DNA from: Algoriphagus sediminis
Lineage (GTDB): Bacteria > Bacteroidota > Bacteroidia > Cytophagales > Cyclobacteriaceae
Assembly: GCF_030403435.1 (NCBI RefSeq)
Contig: NZ_JAUEPH010000005.1
Location: forward strand, 1-64,000
Direction: 5' to 3'
DNA: 64,000 nt
How positions within the stretch are numbered: the first letter of the stretch is position 1; every line of letters starts with the position of its first letter. A model generated the notes under the pieces. That model did not search any database and was not told the origin of the DNA. It saw only the letters and a program-made list of their open reading frames with translations. A program made the translations under genes and the position numbers. Positions 9,595-19,075 of the stretch are shown one piece after another.

Positions 9595-10671
9595 ATGGTT
9601 TCAAAAAAATCACTTCAAATACTCTTTTTCTTTTTAATCGGGACTTTTGGAGTGTTTTTTTCTTCCTTTGCCCAAAACGTCCAAGACACTGTTTTTATAG
9701 AAAATGGGGATAGGATTATTGGGGAAATCAAACAACTATCCAAAGGTACACTCTCAATAAAACCAAGCTATGCCAATGCTACTATTCAACTAAATTGGAA
9801 TGAAATAATAGGCCTTCAATCTAATCGAAACTTCATATTTACTTTGAATGCAGGGGAAAGGGCTTTGGTGGAATTAGAAAGATTGGAGGGAGATTCTTTG
9901 AGTTTTAGGCCACTTCAGATTTACTTGAAAAGAAGGACCTCGGATAGATTTTATGGTGTCGAAAGATTAAAAATAGGGAAGGGCGAAATTTCTCATATCG
10001 AAATAGAAAAAAAGGGTTTTTTTAATCGACTGGATGGAGATGTAAGCCTTGGAATAAATTTGGCAAAAGCTAATAAGCTTCGACAAACGGCCTTAAGAAG
10101 CAGGTTGAGTTATCAAGGAGGGAGGTTTGCTACTGCGGTAAGTTTTAATGGCATTCGATCCACTCAAAACGAAACGCAGGACATTAGCCGAACTGATGGA
10201 GGGCTTTTGATAATTTATCTGATTACAAATCGCTGGTTTGCTTTGACTAGAGCAAATTTTCTAAGTAACACCGAACAACTTCTTGATATAAGGATGGATC
10301 TGAAACTGGGTTCAGGATGGTATGTCATTCAGAAACCAAAGCAAGAACTTTCTACTTCTGCTGGGTGGAATTTGAATCTGGAGCGATTCTCCAATTTAGC
10401 TGAGACGTCCCAGTCTTCGGAATTGACGTATGGGTTTACTTTTAGCAGGGAAATTTTTGATAAGTTGAGTGTACAAGGCCAGTTCATAGGGTTTTCTGGC
10501 ATAACGCAAAAAGGAAGATTCAGGTCTGATAGTCGTGTGGATGTTAAGTACACCATAGTGAAGGACTTGTTTCTCAAAGTGGGTGGAACGTATAATTATG
10601 ATAATCAGCCGGCAGAGAACGCGAGCAGATCAGATTATGTAATCCAGACTACGGTTGGTTGGACTTTTTAG
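9595..10671 (+). CDS. DUF481 family outer-membrane protein, copy 2
   Basis: This 358-residue protein is clearly paralogous to the preceding gene: both share the NLRQ/KLRQ region, SxRSTQNExxDIxRTDGG, FLSNTEQLLD and the ending YVIQTTVGWTF. The signal peptide ends at about FAQ (residues 25-27). A TTG codon in frame at 9586 could start it three residues earlier, but ATG at 9595 is preferred. The 10-base spacing from copy 1 suggests one two-gene transcript. The middle linker is longer than in copy 1. Function is unknown. Confidence 0.85.
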   Translation: MVSKKSLQILFFFLIGTFGVFFSSFAQNVQDTVFIENGDRIIGEIKQLSKGTLSIKPSYANATIQLNWNEIIGLQSNRNFIFTLNAGERALVELERLEGDSLSFRPLQIYLKRRTSDRFYGVERLKIGKGEISHIEIEKKGFFNRLDGDVSLGINLAKANKLRQTALRSRLSYQGGRFATAVSFNGIRSTQNETQDISRTDGGLLIIYLITNRWFALTRANFLSNTEQLLDIRMDLKLGSGWYVIQKPKQELSTSAGWNLNLERFSNLAETSQSSELTYGFTFSREIFDKLSVQGQFIGFSGITQKGRFRSDSRVDVKYTIVKDLFLKVGGTYNYDNQPAENASRSDYVIQTTVGWTF

Positions 10672-10709
10672 ACAGCCAATTATGTAAGTATCATCCATTT
10701 TTTCCATTA

Positions 10710-10738
10710 AAGGATGACATTTGCCATCCTTATTTTTT
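10710..10738 (+). terminator. Intrinsic terminator after the DUF481 pair
   Basis: AAGGATG (10710-10716) pairs with CATCCTT (10725-10731) and is followed by a T-rich run, 38 bases after the stop codon of the second DUF481 gene. Confidence 0.7.
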
Positions 10739-10814
10739 GTCCTGTTAACACTCGATATCAATCGGTACTTTTACACTTAGGCAACTTTTATCCGAGTTGA
10801 GTAGTTTATCAGAA

Positions 10815-11597
10815 ATGCTTTATTACAAACGATATAATCATCCTGAGAGTAAAGAGTGGCTCGTGTTTATTCATGGAGCCGGGGGATCTTCTGCCGTTTG
10901 GTATAAGCAGTTTAAATTTTTCAAGAGGCATTTCAATTTACTGTTGATTGATCTTAGAGGCCATGGAAAGTCCACAGATCTTCCGGAGAAAATCTATAAC
11001 CAGGAGTATACTTTTGAAGGGGTAACTGAGGATATTATTGAAGTTTTGGATGATGCTAATATTCCTAAAGCCCACTTTATGGGTGTTTCATTGGGGACTA
11101 TTCTAGCGAGGCAACTTGCAGAAATGCAGCCTCAAAGAGTCAAATCCTTGGTTATGGCTGGTGCTGTGACACGATTAACCATTCAATCTAGATTGCTGGT
11201 TTTCCTTGGAAATACTTTTAAAAAGGTGATTCCTTATATGTGGCTATATCAATTATTTGCCTTCATCATTATGCCCAGAAAGCAGCATAGTGAATCGAGA
11301 AATTTATTTGTCAGGGAAGCAAAGAAGCTTTGTCAGAAAGAATTTATCCGTTGGTTCAAATTGACAAAGGACATCAATCCCTTGCTTCGATATTTCAAGG
11401 AATCTGATCTAGGGATTCCAACTTTATATGTAATGGGTGATCAGGACGTGATGTTTTTAGAACCTGTGAAAACCATGGTGAAAAAGCACAAGGCTTCTGT
11501 TTTGAAGGTGTTGGATCAGTGTGGTCATGTAGTCAATGTGCAGCAACCCGATGTATTTAATAGCTTATCATTAAAATTTATCCAGCAGCAAGTTTAA
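10815..11597 (+). CDS. Alpha/beta-fold hydrolase
   Basis: This 260-residue cytoplasmic protein has the alpha/beta hydrolase fold. An oxyanion-hole segment HGAGGSS follows the first core strand. The nucleophile elbow GVSLGT contains Ser92, the acid is in MGDQD and the catalytic His is in CGHVV. All catalytic positions are present. A TTG at 10797 is also in frame, but the ATG at 10815 is the more natural start. It lies 19 bases upstream of an RND efflux operon on the same strand and is probably cotranscribed with it. The substrate cannot be deduced. Confidence 0.85.
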   Translation: MLYYKRYNHPESKEWLVFIHGAGGSSAVWYKQFKFFKRHFNLLLIDLRGHGKSTDLPEKIYNQEYTFEGVTEDIIEVLDDANIPKAHFMGVSLGTILARQLAEMQPQRVKSLVMAGAVTRLTIQSRLLVFLGNTFKKVIPYMWLYQLFAFIIMPRKQHSESRNLFVREAKKLCQKEFIRWFKLTKDINPLLRYFKESDLGIPTLYVMGDQDVMFLEPVKTMVKKHKASVLKVLDQCGHVVNVQQPDVFNSLSLKFIQQQV

Positions 11598-11616
11598 TTG
11601 CTTTGGAACCAAACCT

Positions 11617-12693
11617 ATGAACAAACAAACTAAAACGATCCTGATTGTAGGGATCATTGTTATCGTTGCCCTTGCCTTCTTTTACCCACGATGGAATAGC
11701 AGGAATTCTAATGAAAATTCTGGCCCGGTAGCTGAATCATCTGCACCACAGGGTTTACCAGTGGATGTGGTCGAAATGAAAAAGCAAACTTTAAAAAATG
11801 AGCTTTCCATTACCGGTACTATTCTACCCAACGAAGTTGTGGATCTTCGACCAGAAGTTTCTGGACTTGTGACTCGGATTTCATTTAAGGAGGGCCAATA
11901 TGTGACGAAAGGCGCCCCATTACTTTACCTCAATGATGATGAGCTTCAGGCACAGTATCAAAGACTACAATACACTCAAAAGCTTTTTGAAAGTCAGGAA
12001 AATCGACAGAAGCAGCTTCTTGCTCGTGAGGCCATAAGTCAGGAGGAATACGATATAGTTCTGAACCAATATAATACCACGCTTTCAGATCTTAAGCTAG
12101 TGGAGGCACAGATCGAAAAAACTGTAATTAGAGCACCTTTCAATGGTGTTTTGGGCTTAAGGCAGGTAAGTGAAGGCTCCGTGATCGGAACCGGAGATGT
12201 GATTGCTACAGTGGTGAATATGGATCCAATTAAAATTGAGTTTTCCATTCCCGAACGATACAGCAATATGGTAAAGCTAGGGTCCACAGTTTTTTTCACT
12301 AACGAGTCCTCTGATCAGGTCTTTGAAGGAATAGTTTATGCCTATGAGCCGCAGATTGATGCTGCCACCAGGACGCTAAGGCTCAGAGCGGAAGCACCAA
12401 ATAAGGACCGTCAGTTTCTACCAGGAATGTTTGTCAGGATCAATTATGTACTAAATGAAATTGATAATGCCTTGATGGTTCCAGCAGAATCAGTTATTCC
12501 TGAATTGCAGGGATATAAAGTTTTTGTAGTAGGTGAGGGAAATAAGGCGCAAGAAAGAACAGTAGAAATTGGGACTCGAACTGAAAATCAGGTGCAAATA
12601 GTGAGTGGGCTAGAAGAAGGTGATTTGGTTTTGGCTACTGGAGTTCTCCAGGCCAGAACAGGCACTGATTTACAAATCAATAAATTGAACTAA
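11617..12693 (+). CDS. RND efflux pump periplasmic adaptor subunit
   Basis: This 358-residue membrane-fusion protein has one N-terminal transmembrane segment (about residues 7-24). Then come the barrel-sandwich/lipoyl halves flanking a short alpha-hairpin (about 65-175, with IRAPFNGVLGLRQVSEGSV), a beta-barrel domain and a membrane-proximal domain ending near residue 355. This is the AcrA/MexA/CusB-like organisation. It links the inner-membrane pump to the outer-membrane channel. The pump and channel genes follow immediately (1-base gap, then overlap), so the three make one tripartite exporter. Confidence 0.92.
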   Translation: MNKQTKTILIVGIIVIVALAFFYPRWNSRNSNENSGPVAESSAPQGLPVDVVEMKKQTLKNELSITGTILPNEVVDLRPEVSGLVTRISFKEGQYVTKGAPLLYLNDDELQAQYQRLQYTQKLFESQENRQKQLLAREAISQEEYDIVLNQYNTTLSDLKLVEAQIEKTVIRAPFNGVLGLRQVSEGSVIGTGDVIATVVNMDPIKIEFSIPERYSNMVKLGSTVFFTNESSDQVFEGIVYAYEPQIDAATRTLRLRAEAPNKDRQFLPGMFVRINYVLNEIDNALMVPAESVIPELQGYKVFVVGEGNKAQERTVEIGTRTENQVQIVSGLEEGDLVLATGVLQARTGTDLQINKLN

Positions 12694-12694
12694 T

Positions 12695-15600
12695 ATGGCA
12701 AGCTTATCAAATTTAAGTATCAATCGGCCAGTCCTTGCCATTGTAATGTCCATTCTGATTGTGCTTTTTGGCGTGATCGGGATTTCATTGCTTGGGATAC
12801 GGGAATTTCCCAGTGTAGATCCCCCGGTCATTAATGTCAGAACAAATTATGTAGGTGCTAATGCCGATGTGATAGAGGCACAGATCACAGAACCTCTGGA
12901 AGAGGCGATCAATGGTATTCAAGGGATAAAGTCTCTTACCTCTACATCTAATGACGGATCGAGTAGTATTACGGTAGAATTTGATGTTGGAGCTGATCTG
13001 GAAGCTGCCGCCAATGATGTGAGGGATAAAGTGTCAGGTGCACAAAGAAATCTTCCTCCAGATGCCGATCCACCTGTGGTTTCTAAGGCAGATGCTGATT
13101 CTCAGCCTATTGTTTTCCTCAATGTAAAAAGTGATGAAAGAAGTCTATTGGATCTATCTGACATTGCAGAAAATATCTTCAAAGAAAGATTACAAACGAT
13201 TCCTGGAGTAAGTAGGGTCCAGATTTGGGGTGAAAAAGAATATGCCATTCGTTTAAGAATGGATCCTTTGAAAATGGCTTCCTATGGAGTGACTCCGCTA
13301 GATGTGCTTCAGAAAGTTCAATCTGAAAACGTAGAGCTACCTTCTGGAAGAATAGAAGGAGAAACCATTGAGCTATCTGTGAGGACAAAAAGCAGGCTGG
13401 CCTCTCCTCAGGAATTTAACCAGCTAATCATCAAGGAAGACCAAAATAATATTGTGAGGTTCCAAGATGTAGGTAAGGCAGAGCTGGCAGCACTCAATGA
13501 GAGAACGGTACTGAAGAGAGATGGAGTACCCATGGTTGGAGTAGTTCTGGTTCCTCTTCCTGGGTCGAATAATATTGAGATTGTTGATGAGTTTTACAGG
13601 CGGCTGGAATTTATCAAAAAAGATTTGCCTGCTGATGTTGGTTTGGAAATTGGCTTTGATTCCACCACCTACATTCGTAACTCAATCTCAGAAGTGCAGG
13701 AAACCATTATCACTGCATTTATTCTCGTAGTTGCCATTATCTTCTTATTTCTCAGGGATTGGAGAACAACTTTCATCCCAGTATTAACCATACCGATATC
13801 TCTTATCGGGGTCTTTTTTGTCATGTATTTGATGGATTTTTCTATCAATGTCCTGACTCTTCTGGGTATCGTCTTGTCCATTGGTTTGGTAGTGGATGAT
13901 GCTATTGTTGTACTTGAAAATATTTACACCCGAATAGAAAAGGGAGAAAAGCCTTTGGATGCCGCCAAAAAGGGGGCAGAAGAAATTTTCTTTGCGGTAA
14001 TCGCAACCACCGTAGCATTGGCGGCTGTGTTTTTACCAGTAATTTTCCTTACAGGGACGACCGGACGACTATTCCGTGAATTCGGAATTGTGGTAGCTGG
14101 TGCGGTCATCATCTCCTCATTTGTGGCATTGACCATGACTCCAATGCTGAGTTCTAAATTACTTAAGAGAAGAGAAAAGCATAATGCTTTTTACAATTTT
14201 ACAGAGCCAGGTTTTGTTTGGATGAACAATAAATATGACCAGGCATTAAGTTGGTTTATGAAATTCAGATGGGTAGCTTTTCCATTGATTGCTCTAATGG
14301 GACTTGGGATCTACAGCATGTTTTCAAGCATACCAACAGAATTAGCCCCAACTGAAGACAGAGGAGAAATCAGAATTCAGTTAGCCGGACCTGAGGGAGC
14401 TACCTTTGGATATATGGACAGGGTGATTGATGAAATGGTTGGGGATTTTCTCAACACGTACTCAAAAGAAGAAGTGACGGGATTGATTTCCGTAACCTCT
14501 CCAGGCTTTGGTACTGCAAGTACTAATTCAGGATTTGTACGATTTATTCTCACCGATTCAGAAAATCGAGAAAAGTCGCAGCATGAGTATTTCAATGAAA
14601 TCAACCAAAAATTAAGAGGATATACCTCCGTAAGAGCATTTGCTTCAGAACCACAGTCGATAGGAAATAGGAGAGGAGGGCTTCCGGTACAGTATGTTCT
14701 CCAGGCCCAGACCCTTGAAAAATTGAAAGAAGCCATTCCTCCATTTATGGAAGAAGTGGGTAAAAGCGATAAGTTTATTTTCTCAGATATCAATCTCAAG
14801 TTCACCAAACCGGAGCTGGAAATTGAGATTGATCGAGAGAAGGCTAGAAATATTGGAGTTTCCGTACAGGAAATTGCCAGAACTTTGCAGCTTTCTTTTT
14901 CAGGTCAGCGATTCGCCTATTTCATCATGAATGGAAAGCAGTATCAGGTAGTAGGAGAAATGCAAATTGAGGACAGAAATGAACCCATAAATCTTAGAAT
15001 GCTCTATGTAAGGGCTGAAAATGGACAACTTGTGCAGCTTGATAATCTGGTGAGCGTAGTTGAGAAAAGTACACCTCCACAATTGTACAGATTCAATAGA
15101 TTCGTTTCGGCTACTGTTTCAGCTAACCTTGCTGAAGGCTATACTATAGGAGATGGCTTGGAGGAAATGGATCGGATTGCTGCTGACGTTTTGGACGAAA
15201 CATTTACTACGGATGTTTCTGGCCCTTCAAAGGAATTCAGGGAAAGTAGTAATAGTCTTTTGTTTGCATTCCTATTTGCCCTGGTTTTGATCTATCTGGT
15301 TCTTTCTGCTCAGTTTGAGAGTTTTAGAGATCCCCTGACTATTATGTTTACAGTTCCGCTCGCCTTGTTTGGAGCTTTGGGAACTCTTTGGGCATTTGAT
15401 TACACCCTGAATATTTTCAGTCAGATTGGTATTATCATGTTGATAGGACTGGTGACCAAAAATGGTATACTCATCGTGGAGTTTGCTAATCAGCGAAAGG
15501 CTCAGGGAATGAGTATTCATGAGGCTATATATGGAGCGGCAGTTGCTCGGTTCAGACCAATTTTGATGACTAGTTTATCTACAATTTTGGGGATTTTACC

Positions 15601-15757
15601 TATTGCTTTGGCACTTGGTGCCGGTGCAGAAAGTAGAGTTCCTATGGGAGCAACCGTAATTGGAGGACTAGCCTTTGCTACCATTCTTACTTTATTTATC
15701 ATCCCTGCTGTATACACATACCTCACCTCGAAGGAAGGTCGTTTAGCCAGAGTATAA
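12695..15757 (+). CDS. RND family efflux transporter permease (HAE1/AcrB type)
   Basis: This 1020-residue inner-membrane pump has twelve expected transmembrane helices in two repeats and two large periplasmic loops. The proton-relay pair Asp401-Asp402 lies in VVDDAIVVLENI, corresponding to the AcrB Asp407/Asp408 pair. The second repeat contains LIGLVTKNGILIVEFAN with the expected Lys. Such pumps export drugs, detergents or other amphiphiles using the proton gradient. The stop codon overlaps the start of the TolC-like gene by one base (TAATG), which suggests translational coupling. No regulator gene is adjacent and the substrate range is not predictable. Confidence 0.95.
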   Translation: MASLSNLSINRPVLAIVMSILIVLFGVIGISLLGIREFPSVDPPVINVRTNYVGANADVIEAQITEPLEEAINGIQGIKSLTSTSNDGSSSITVEFDVGADLEAAANDVRDKVSGAQRNLPPDADPPVVSKADADSQPIVFLNVKSDERSLLDLSDIAENIFKERLQTIPGVSRVQIWGEKEYAIRLRMDPLKMASYGVTPLDVLQKVQSENVELPSGRIEGETIELSVRTKSRLASPQEFNQLIIKEDQNNIVRFQDVGKAELAALNERTVLKRDGVPMVGVVLVPLPGSNNIEIVDEFYRRLEFIKKDLPADVGLEIGFDSTTYIRNSISEVQETIITAFILVVAIIFLFLRDWRTTFIPVLTIPISLIGVFFVMYLMDFSINVLTLLGIVLSIGLVVDDAIVVLENIYTRIEKGEKPLDAAKKGAEEIFFAVIATTVALAAVFLPVIFLTGTTGRLFREFGIVVAGAVIISSFVALTMTPMLSSKLLKRREKHNAFYNFTEPGFVWMNNKYDQALSWFMKFRWVAFPLIALMGLGIYSMFSSIPTELAPTEDRGEIRIQLAGPEGATFGYMDRVIDEMVGDFLNTYSKEEVTGLISVTSPGFGTASTNSGFVRFILTDSENREKSQHEYFNEINQKLRGYTSVRAFASEPQSIGNRRGGLPVQYVLQAQTLEKLKEAIPPFMEEVGKSDKFIFSDINLKFTKPELEIEIDREKARNIGVSVQEIARTLQLSFSGQRFAYFIMNGKQYQVVGEMQIEDRNEPINLRMLYVRAENGQLVQLDNLVSVVEKSTPPQLYRFNRFVSATVSANLAEGYTIGDGLEEMDRIAADVLDETFTTDVSGPSKEFRESSNSLLFAFLFALVLIYLVLSAQFESFRDPLTIMFTVPLALFGALGTLWAFDYTLNIFSQIGIIMLIGLVTKNGILIVEFANQRKAQGMSIHEAIYGAAVARFRPILMTSLSTILGILPIALALGAGAESRVPMGATVIGGLAFATILTLFIIPAVYTYLTSKEGRLARV

Positions 15758-17100
15758 TGAAGAAATTTTATTACTTACTAGTAGCCGCCTGTTTTTGGTC
15801 TGGAATTTCCCAGGCTCAAGAAGAATTGAATTTAGAGAAAGCAATTCAACTTGGATTGGAGAATAATTTTGATGTCAAGATTGCAATTGAAAATATTGAC
15901 ATCACAGAGTTTGACAAAAAAATAGGGGTTGGGGACTTTTTTATGCCCCAGTTGGACGCGACATACACCAGAAATTATGGCAGTGAAGATGTAGAACAAA
16001 CCTTTCTGAACGACCCCGAGCCGAGAGTCATTGATGGGGCCAAAAGTCAAACAGAGAACTTCACTTTAGCTGCGATTTATGGTTTCCGGCCAGAGAGCTT
16101 TGTTGTGATGAAGCGTCTTGGTCAGCTCAATGAAATCAGCGAGCTTGACGCGAAAGTGGTTGTAGAAAATTCGGTTGCTGATATTTCCTCTGCCTACTAT
16201 CGTCTTGTTTTGGAGCAGCAGAGATACGAAGTTCTTGAAAGAACCCTTGAATTAAGCCAGTCGAGACTAGATATATCCCAGGCACAATATGAATTAGGAA
16301 GTGCAGGGCGAAGGGATTTTCTTACTGCAGAGGTAGATTATTATTCGGATTTGACTTTGCTCAGGGCACAAGAGCAAGTTATCCAAAATACCAAGGTAGA
16401 TTTAAACCAATTACTTGCTCTCGAACCTGATACAGAATTTGTGGTGAACGACACCATTTTAATCGGGGAAGACTTGAATTTAATGGAGTTACAAGAGAAT
16501 GCTTTCCTAGAAAATAAGCAGCTCCTGATCATTCAAAGACAGGAGAATGTTGCCTATTTGCAGGAAAAAGAGCTGAGAGCTCAGAGGCTTCCAACCCTAA
16601 ATTTGAATGGAAGCTACAATAACAACACATTTAATTCTGATGCGGGGTTTCTTGTGCAAAACCAAAGACAAGGATTTAATTATGGTGGAAATATCACTTT
16701 GAATCTTTTCAGTGGTCTCACGCTTAATCGCAGAATCCAGAGTGCAAAGGTTCAGCGAAAAATTACTGACTATGCACTTGATCAATATGAGGTTCAGCTG
16801 AGCTCAGACATTCAGCGAGCCTTTAATACCTATGAAACCAATAAAGCTCTGTTGGAGATTGAGCAAAAGAATTATGCTGTGGCAAAAGAGAACACTGAAT
16901 TAGCCCTGGAACGATTTAGACTTGGAATTTCATCGTATTTAGAGTTTCGGGATGCGCAGGTTAATCTTCTAAGTGCAGAAAACAGACTGATCACTTCCAT
17001 ATTTAATATCAAGGAACAGGAGATTGAATTGCTCAGACTATCTGGCAAAATTTACTTCTCAAATAGTTTTGAGCCCATCGAGGAAGTTCTGGGGAATTAG
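15757..17100 (+). CDS. TolC family outer-membrane efflux channel
   Basis: This 447-residue protein has a signal peptide (cleavage after ISQA at about residue 21). It carries the two long coiled-coil repeats of the OEP/TolC family, visible as heptad-rich segments at about 105-215 and 315-420. It forms the outer-membrane duct for the RND pump encoded just upstream and is translated from an ATG overlapping the pump stop codon. It is the last gene of the efflux unit; no clear terminator is visible before the next gene. Confidence 0.93.
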   Translation: MKKFYYLLVAACFWSGISQAQEELNLEKAIQLGLENNFDVKIAIENIDITEFDKKIGVGDFFMPQLDATYTRNYGSEDVEQTFLNDPEPRVIDGAKSQTENFTLAAIYGFRPESFVVMKRLGQLNEISELDAKVVVENSVADISSAYYRLVLEQQRYEVLERTLELSQSRLDISQAQYELGSAGRRDFLTAEVDYYSDLTLLRAQEQVIQNTKVDLNQLLALEPDTEFVVNDTILIGEDLNLMELQENAFLENKQLLIIQRQENVAYLQEKELRAQRLPTLNLNGSYNNNTFNSDAGFLVQNQRQGFNYGGNITLNLFSGLTLNRRIQSAKVQRKITDYALDQYEVQLSSDIQRAFNTYETNKALLEIEQKNYAVAKENTELALERFRLGISSYLEFRDAQVNLLSAENRLITSIFNIKEQEIELLRLSGKIYFSNSFEPIEEVLGN

Positions 17101-17198
17101 CACTTTTTAACCTATCTGTCTGATACTCTGATTTTTGCTTTGGCATAGCATTTGTCTAAAAGGACTTCGTACTATTCTGAATCCAAGGATTCTAACGA

Positions 17199-18602
17199 AT
17201 GAGAAGAACGATTTCCTTAATCTCTACACTTTTGGTGACCCTTTTATTTGGGGTTCAGTGTACCTTCTTGGAAAAGCACTTTGGGGATACTTTTAAAGAA
17301 CCCAGGTATATTCTGGATCTTCAGGGAATACAAAAAAGGGGATTTATTCGCGCTGCTGTTGATAATAATACCACGGGCTTTTATATCTATAGAGGCCGTA
17401 GAATGGGCTATGAATATGAATTGCTCAGGGATTATGCGGAGCGAATTGGAGTGGGGCTTGATTTGGTACTGACCTCCGACATTCAGGAGGCTTTTGATAA
17501 ACTAGAAAGCGGCGAAGTAGATATCATCGCGATGAATCTGGAAAAAACACCTGAGCGCGAAAAGAACACCTCCTTCACTTCTCCAATCGACGAAATGAAT
17601 ACTGTTTTGGTAGGCAGAGCAAAATCTGGTCGAATCGAAAACTGGGAGGAACTCGAAAACGATACCATTTACGTGAGGTCGAACTCTGCTTATAAAAACC
17701 AACTTCAGGCGATTCGGGACACTCTCAATTTAGCTTTCACTATCCTGGAAGACCCCAGACATGAGGAGGCTCTTATCGATGCAGTAGTCAGTGAGGAGAT
17801 TGATTGGACCATGGCGGACCAAAATGTGGCTAAGGCCAATACTACCTATTATGATGGCCTGGATATTTCCTGGGTAGTTAATGAAGCTGGGGAAGTGGGC
17901 TGGGTGACCAGAGATAACTCTAAGGAGCTACTTAATTCTTTAAATGAATGGATTGAGGATAAGCAGAAGCGTTTTATTCCTGATCTTTATGCCAAGTATT
18001 TTTTAAACTCAAAAAACGGATACTTTCGAAGTAATAGTCCATTTTCTTCTATTGCTGGGGATCGGATTTCCCAATATGATGAAATCATAAAAAGTGGAGC
18101 AGAATACCTTGGGTGGGACTGGAGACTTCTTTCTTCTGTGGTGTATAAAGAATCGCGCTTCGATACCTCTGCCACCTCCTATGCTGGGGCTCGAGGATTG
18201 CTTCAATTAATGCCTGTGACTCTGGAGCGATTTGGAGTTGATAACCCCAATGATCCTGAACAGTCCCTTTTTGGCGGCGTCAGGTATCTTGCTTATTTGG
18301 ATAAATTCTGGCTAACTAGGGTTCCGGATAGCAACGAGCGAATTAAGTTTATACTGGCATCTTATAATGTCGGTCATGGACATGTGGAAGATGCCTGGAG
18401 GCTTACGCTTAAATACGGTGAAAATACCCAAAGCTGGGATGCAGTCAGTCAGTATCTTGCCAGAAAAAATGATCCTGTCTTTTATGAAGATCCATTGGTA
18501 AAAAGTGGCTACGCCAAAGGGCATTTGGCGGTAGCCTATGTCAAAGATGTGATGAGTATATTTGAAGCGTACAAGGCCTTGGTCGACACTGGAAAGAGTT
18601 AA
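17199..18602 (+). CDS. mltF: MltF-like membrane-bound lytic transglycosylase
   Basis: This 467-residue envelope protein begins with a lipoprotein-type signal, with Cys21 after LLFGVQ. A periplasmic solute-binding (SBP_bac_3) domain follows at about 45-275 (RRMGYEYELLRDYAERIGV). The C-terminal SLT domain (about 290-455) contains YKESRFD with the catalytic Glu318, then GARGLLQLMP and ILASYNVGHGHV. This two-domain layout defines MltF, which cleaves the glycan strands of peptidoglycan to form 1,6-anhydro ends. The lipobox is loose (Gln before Cys), as is common in Bacteroidetes. Its end overlaps the convergent RidA gene by four bases. Confidence 0.92.
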   Translation: MRRTISLISTLLVTLLFGVQCTFLEKHFGDTFKEPRYILDLQGIQKRGFIRAAVDNNTTGFYIYRGRRMGYEYELLRDYAERIGVGLDLVLTSDIQEAFDKLESGEVDIIAMNLEKTPEREKNTSFTSPIDEMNTVLVGRAKSGRIENWEELENDTIYVRSNSAYKNQLQAIRDTLNLAFTILEDPRHEEALIDAVVSEEIDWTMADQNVAKANTTYYDGLDISWVVNEAGEVGWVTRDNSKELLNSLNEWIEDKQKRFIPDLYAKYFLNSKNGYFRSNSPFSSIAGDRISQYDEIIKSGAEYLGWDWRLLSSVVYKESRFDTSATSYAGARGLLQLMPVTLERFGVDNPNDPEQSLFGGVRYLAYLDKFWLTRVPDSNERIKFILASYNVGHGHVEDAWRLTLKYGENTQSWDAVSQYLARKNDPVFYEDPLVKSGYAKGHLAVAYVKDVMSIFEAYKALVDTGKS

Positions 18603-19075
18603 TCTTCGTTTAGCTCAAACATTGCTTCAATTTCCACTGGAATATTATCAGGCAAAGATCCCATCCCTATTGCGGATCTGACACCCACTCCATTTTCTTC
18701 ACCCCATACAGAAGCAAAAAGCTCGCTACAGCCATTGATCACATATGGGTGCTTTCCGAAATCTGGTGTGGCATACACCATACCTAATACTTTGATTACC
18801 CGCTTCACCTTATTAAGTGTGCCAAGGTTGGTTTTTATTGTGGAAAGCATAGCTAGCCCGACCTGTCTGGCGGCCAGTTTTGCCTCTTCAGTATTGAGGT
18901 CCTGACCTACCTTCCCAACTATAAGAAATCCATCCTCTTTTACCGTGCCGTGTCCCGATAGGTAAAGGTATTTTCCATCGATTAAGCATGGCTTATAAAC
19001 TCCAAGTGGTTTTGGTGCCGGTGGCAAAGTCAATCCAAGTGACTCAAAATTTTTATCTGCATCCATATTTTTCAA
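18599..19075 (-). CDS. RidA family protein (YjgF/UK114-like, cytosolic)
   Basis: This 158-residue protein has the chorismate-mutase-like trimer fold of the Rid family, with YLSGHGTV near residue 35 and the C-terminal IPVEIEAMFEL strand. RidA proteins hydrolyse reactive enamine/imine intermediates made by PLP enzymes. It lacks the usual Arg-containing IRPEAxVEIE form of true RidA and fits a RidA-like subgroup, so the substrate is uncertain. Its start codon overlaps the stop of the upstream GntP permease gene, so the two are probably translationally coupled. Confidence 0.85.
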   Translation of the reverse strand: MKNMDADKNFESLGLTLPPAPKPLGVYKPCLIDGKYLYLSGHGTVKEDGFLIVGKVGQDLNTEEAKLAARQVGLAMLSTIKTNLGTLNKVKRVIKVLGMVYATPDFGKHPYVINGCSELFASVWGEENGVGVRSAIGMGSLPDNIPVEIEAMFELNED

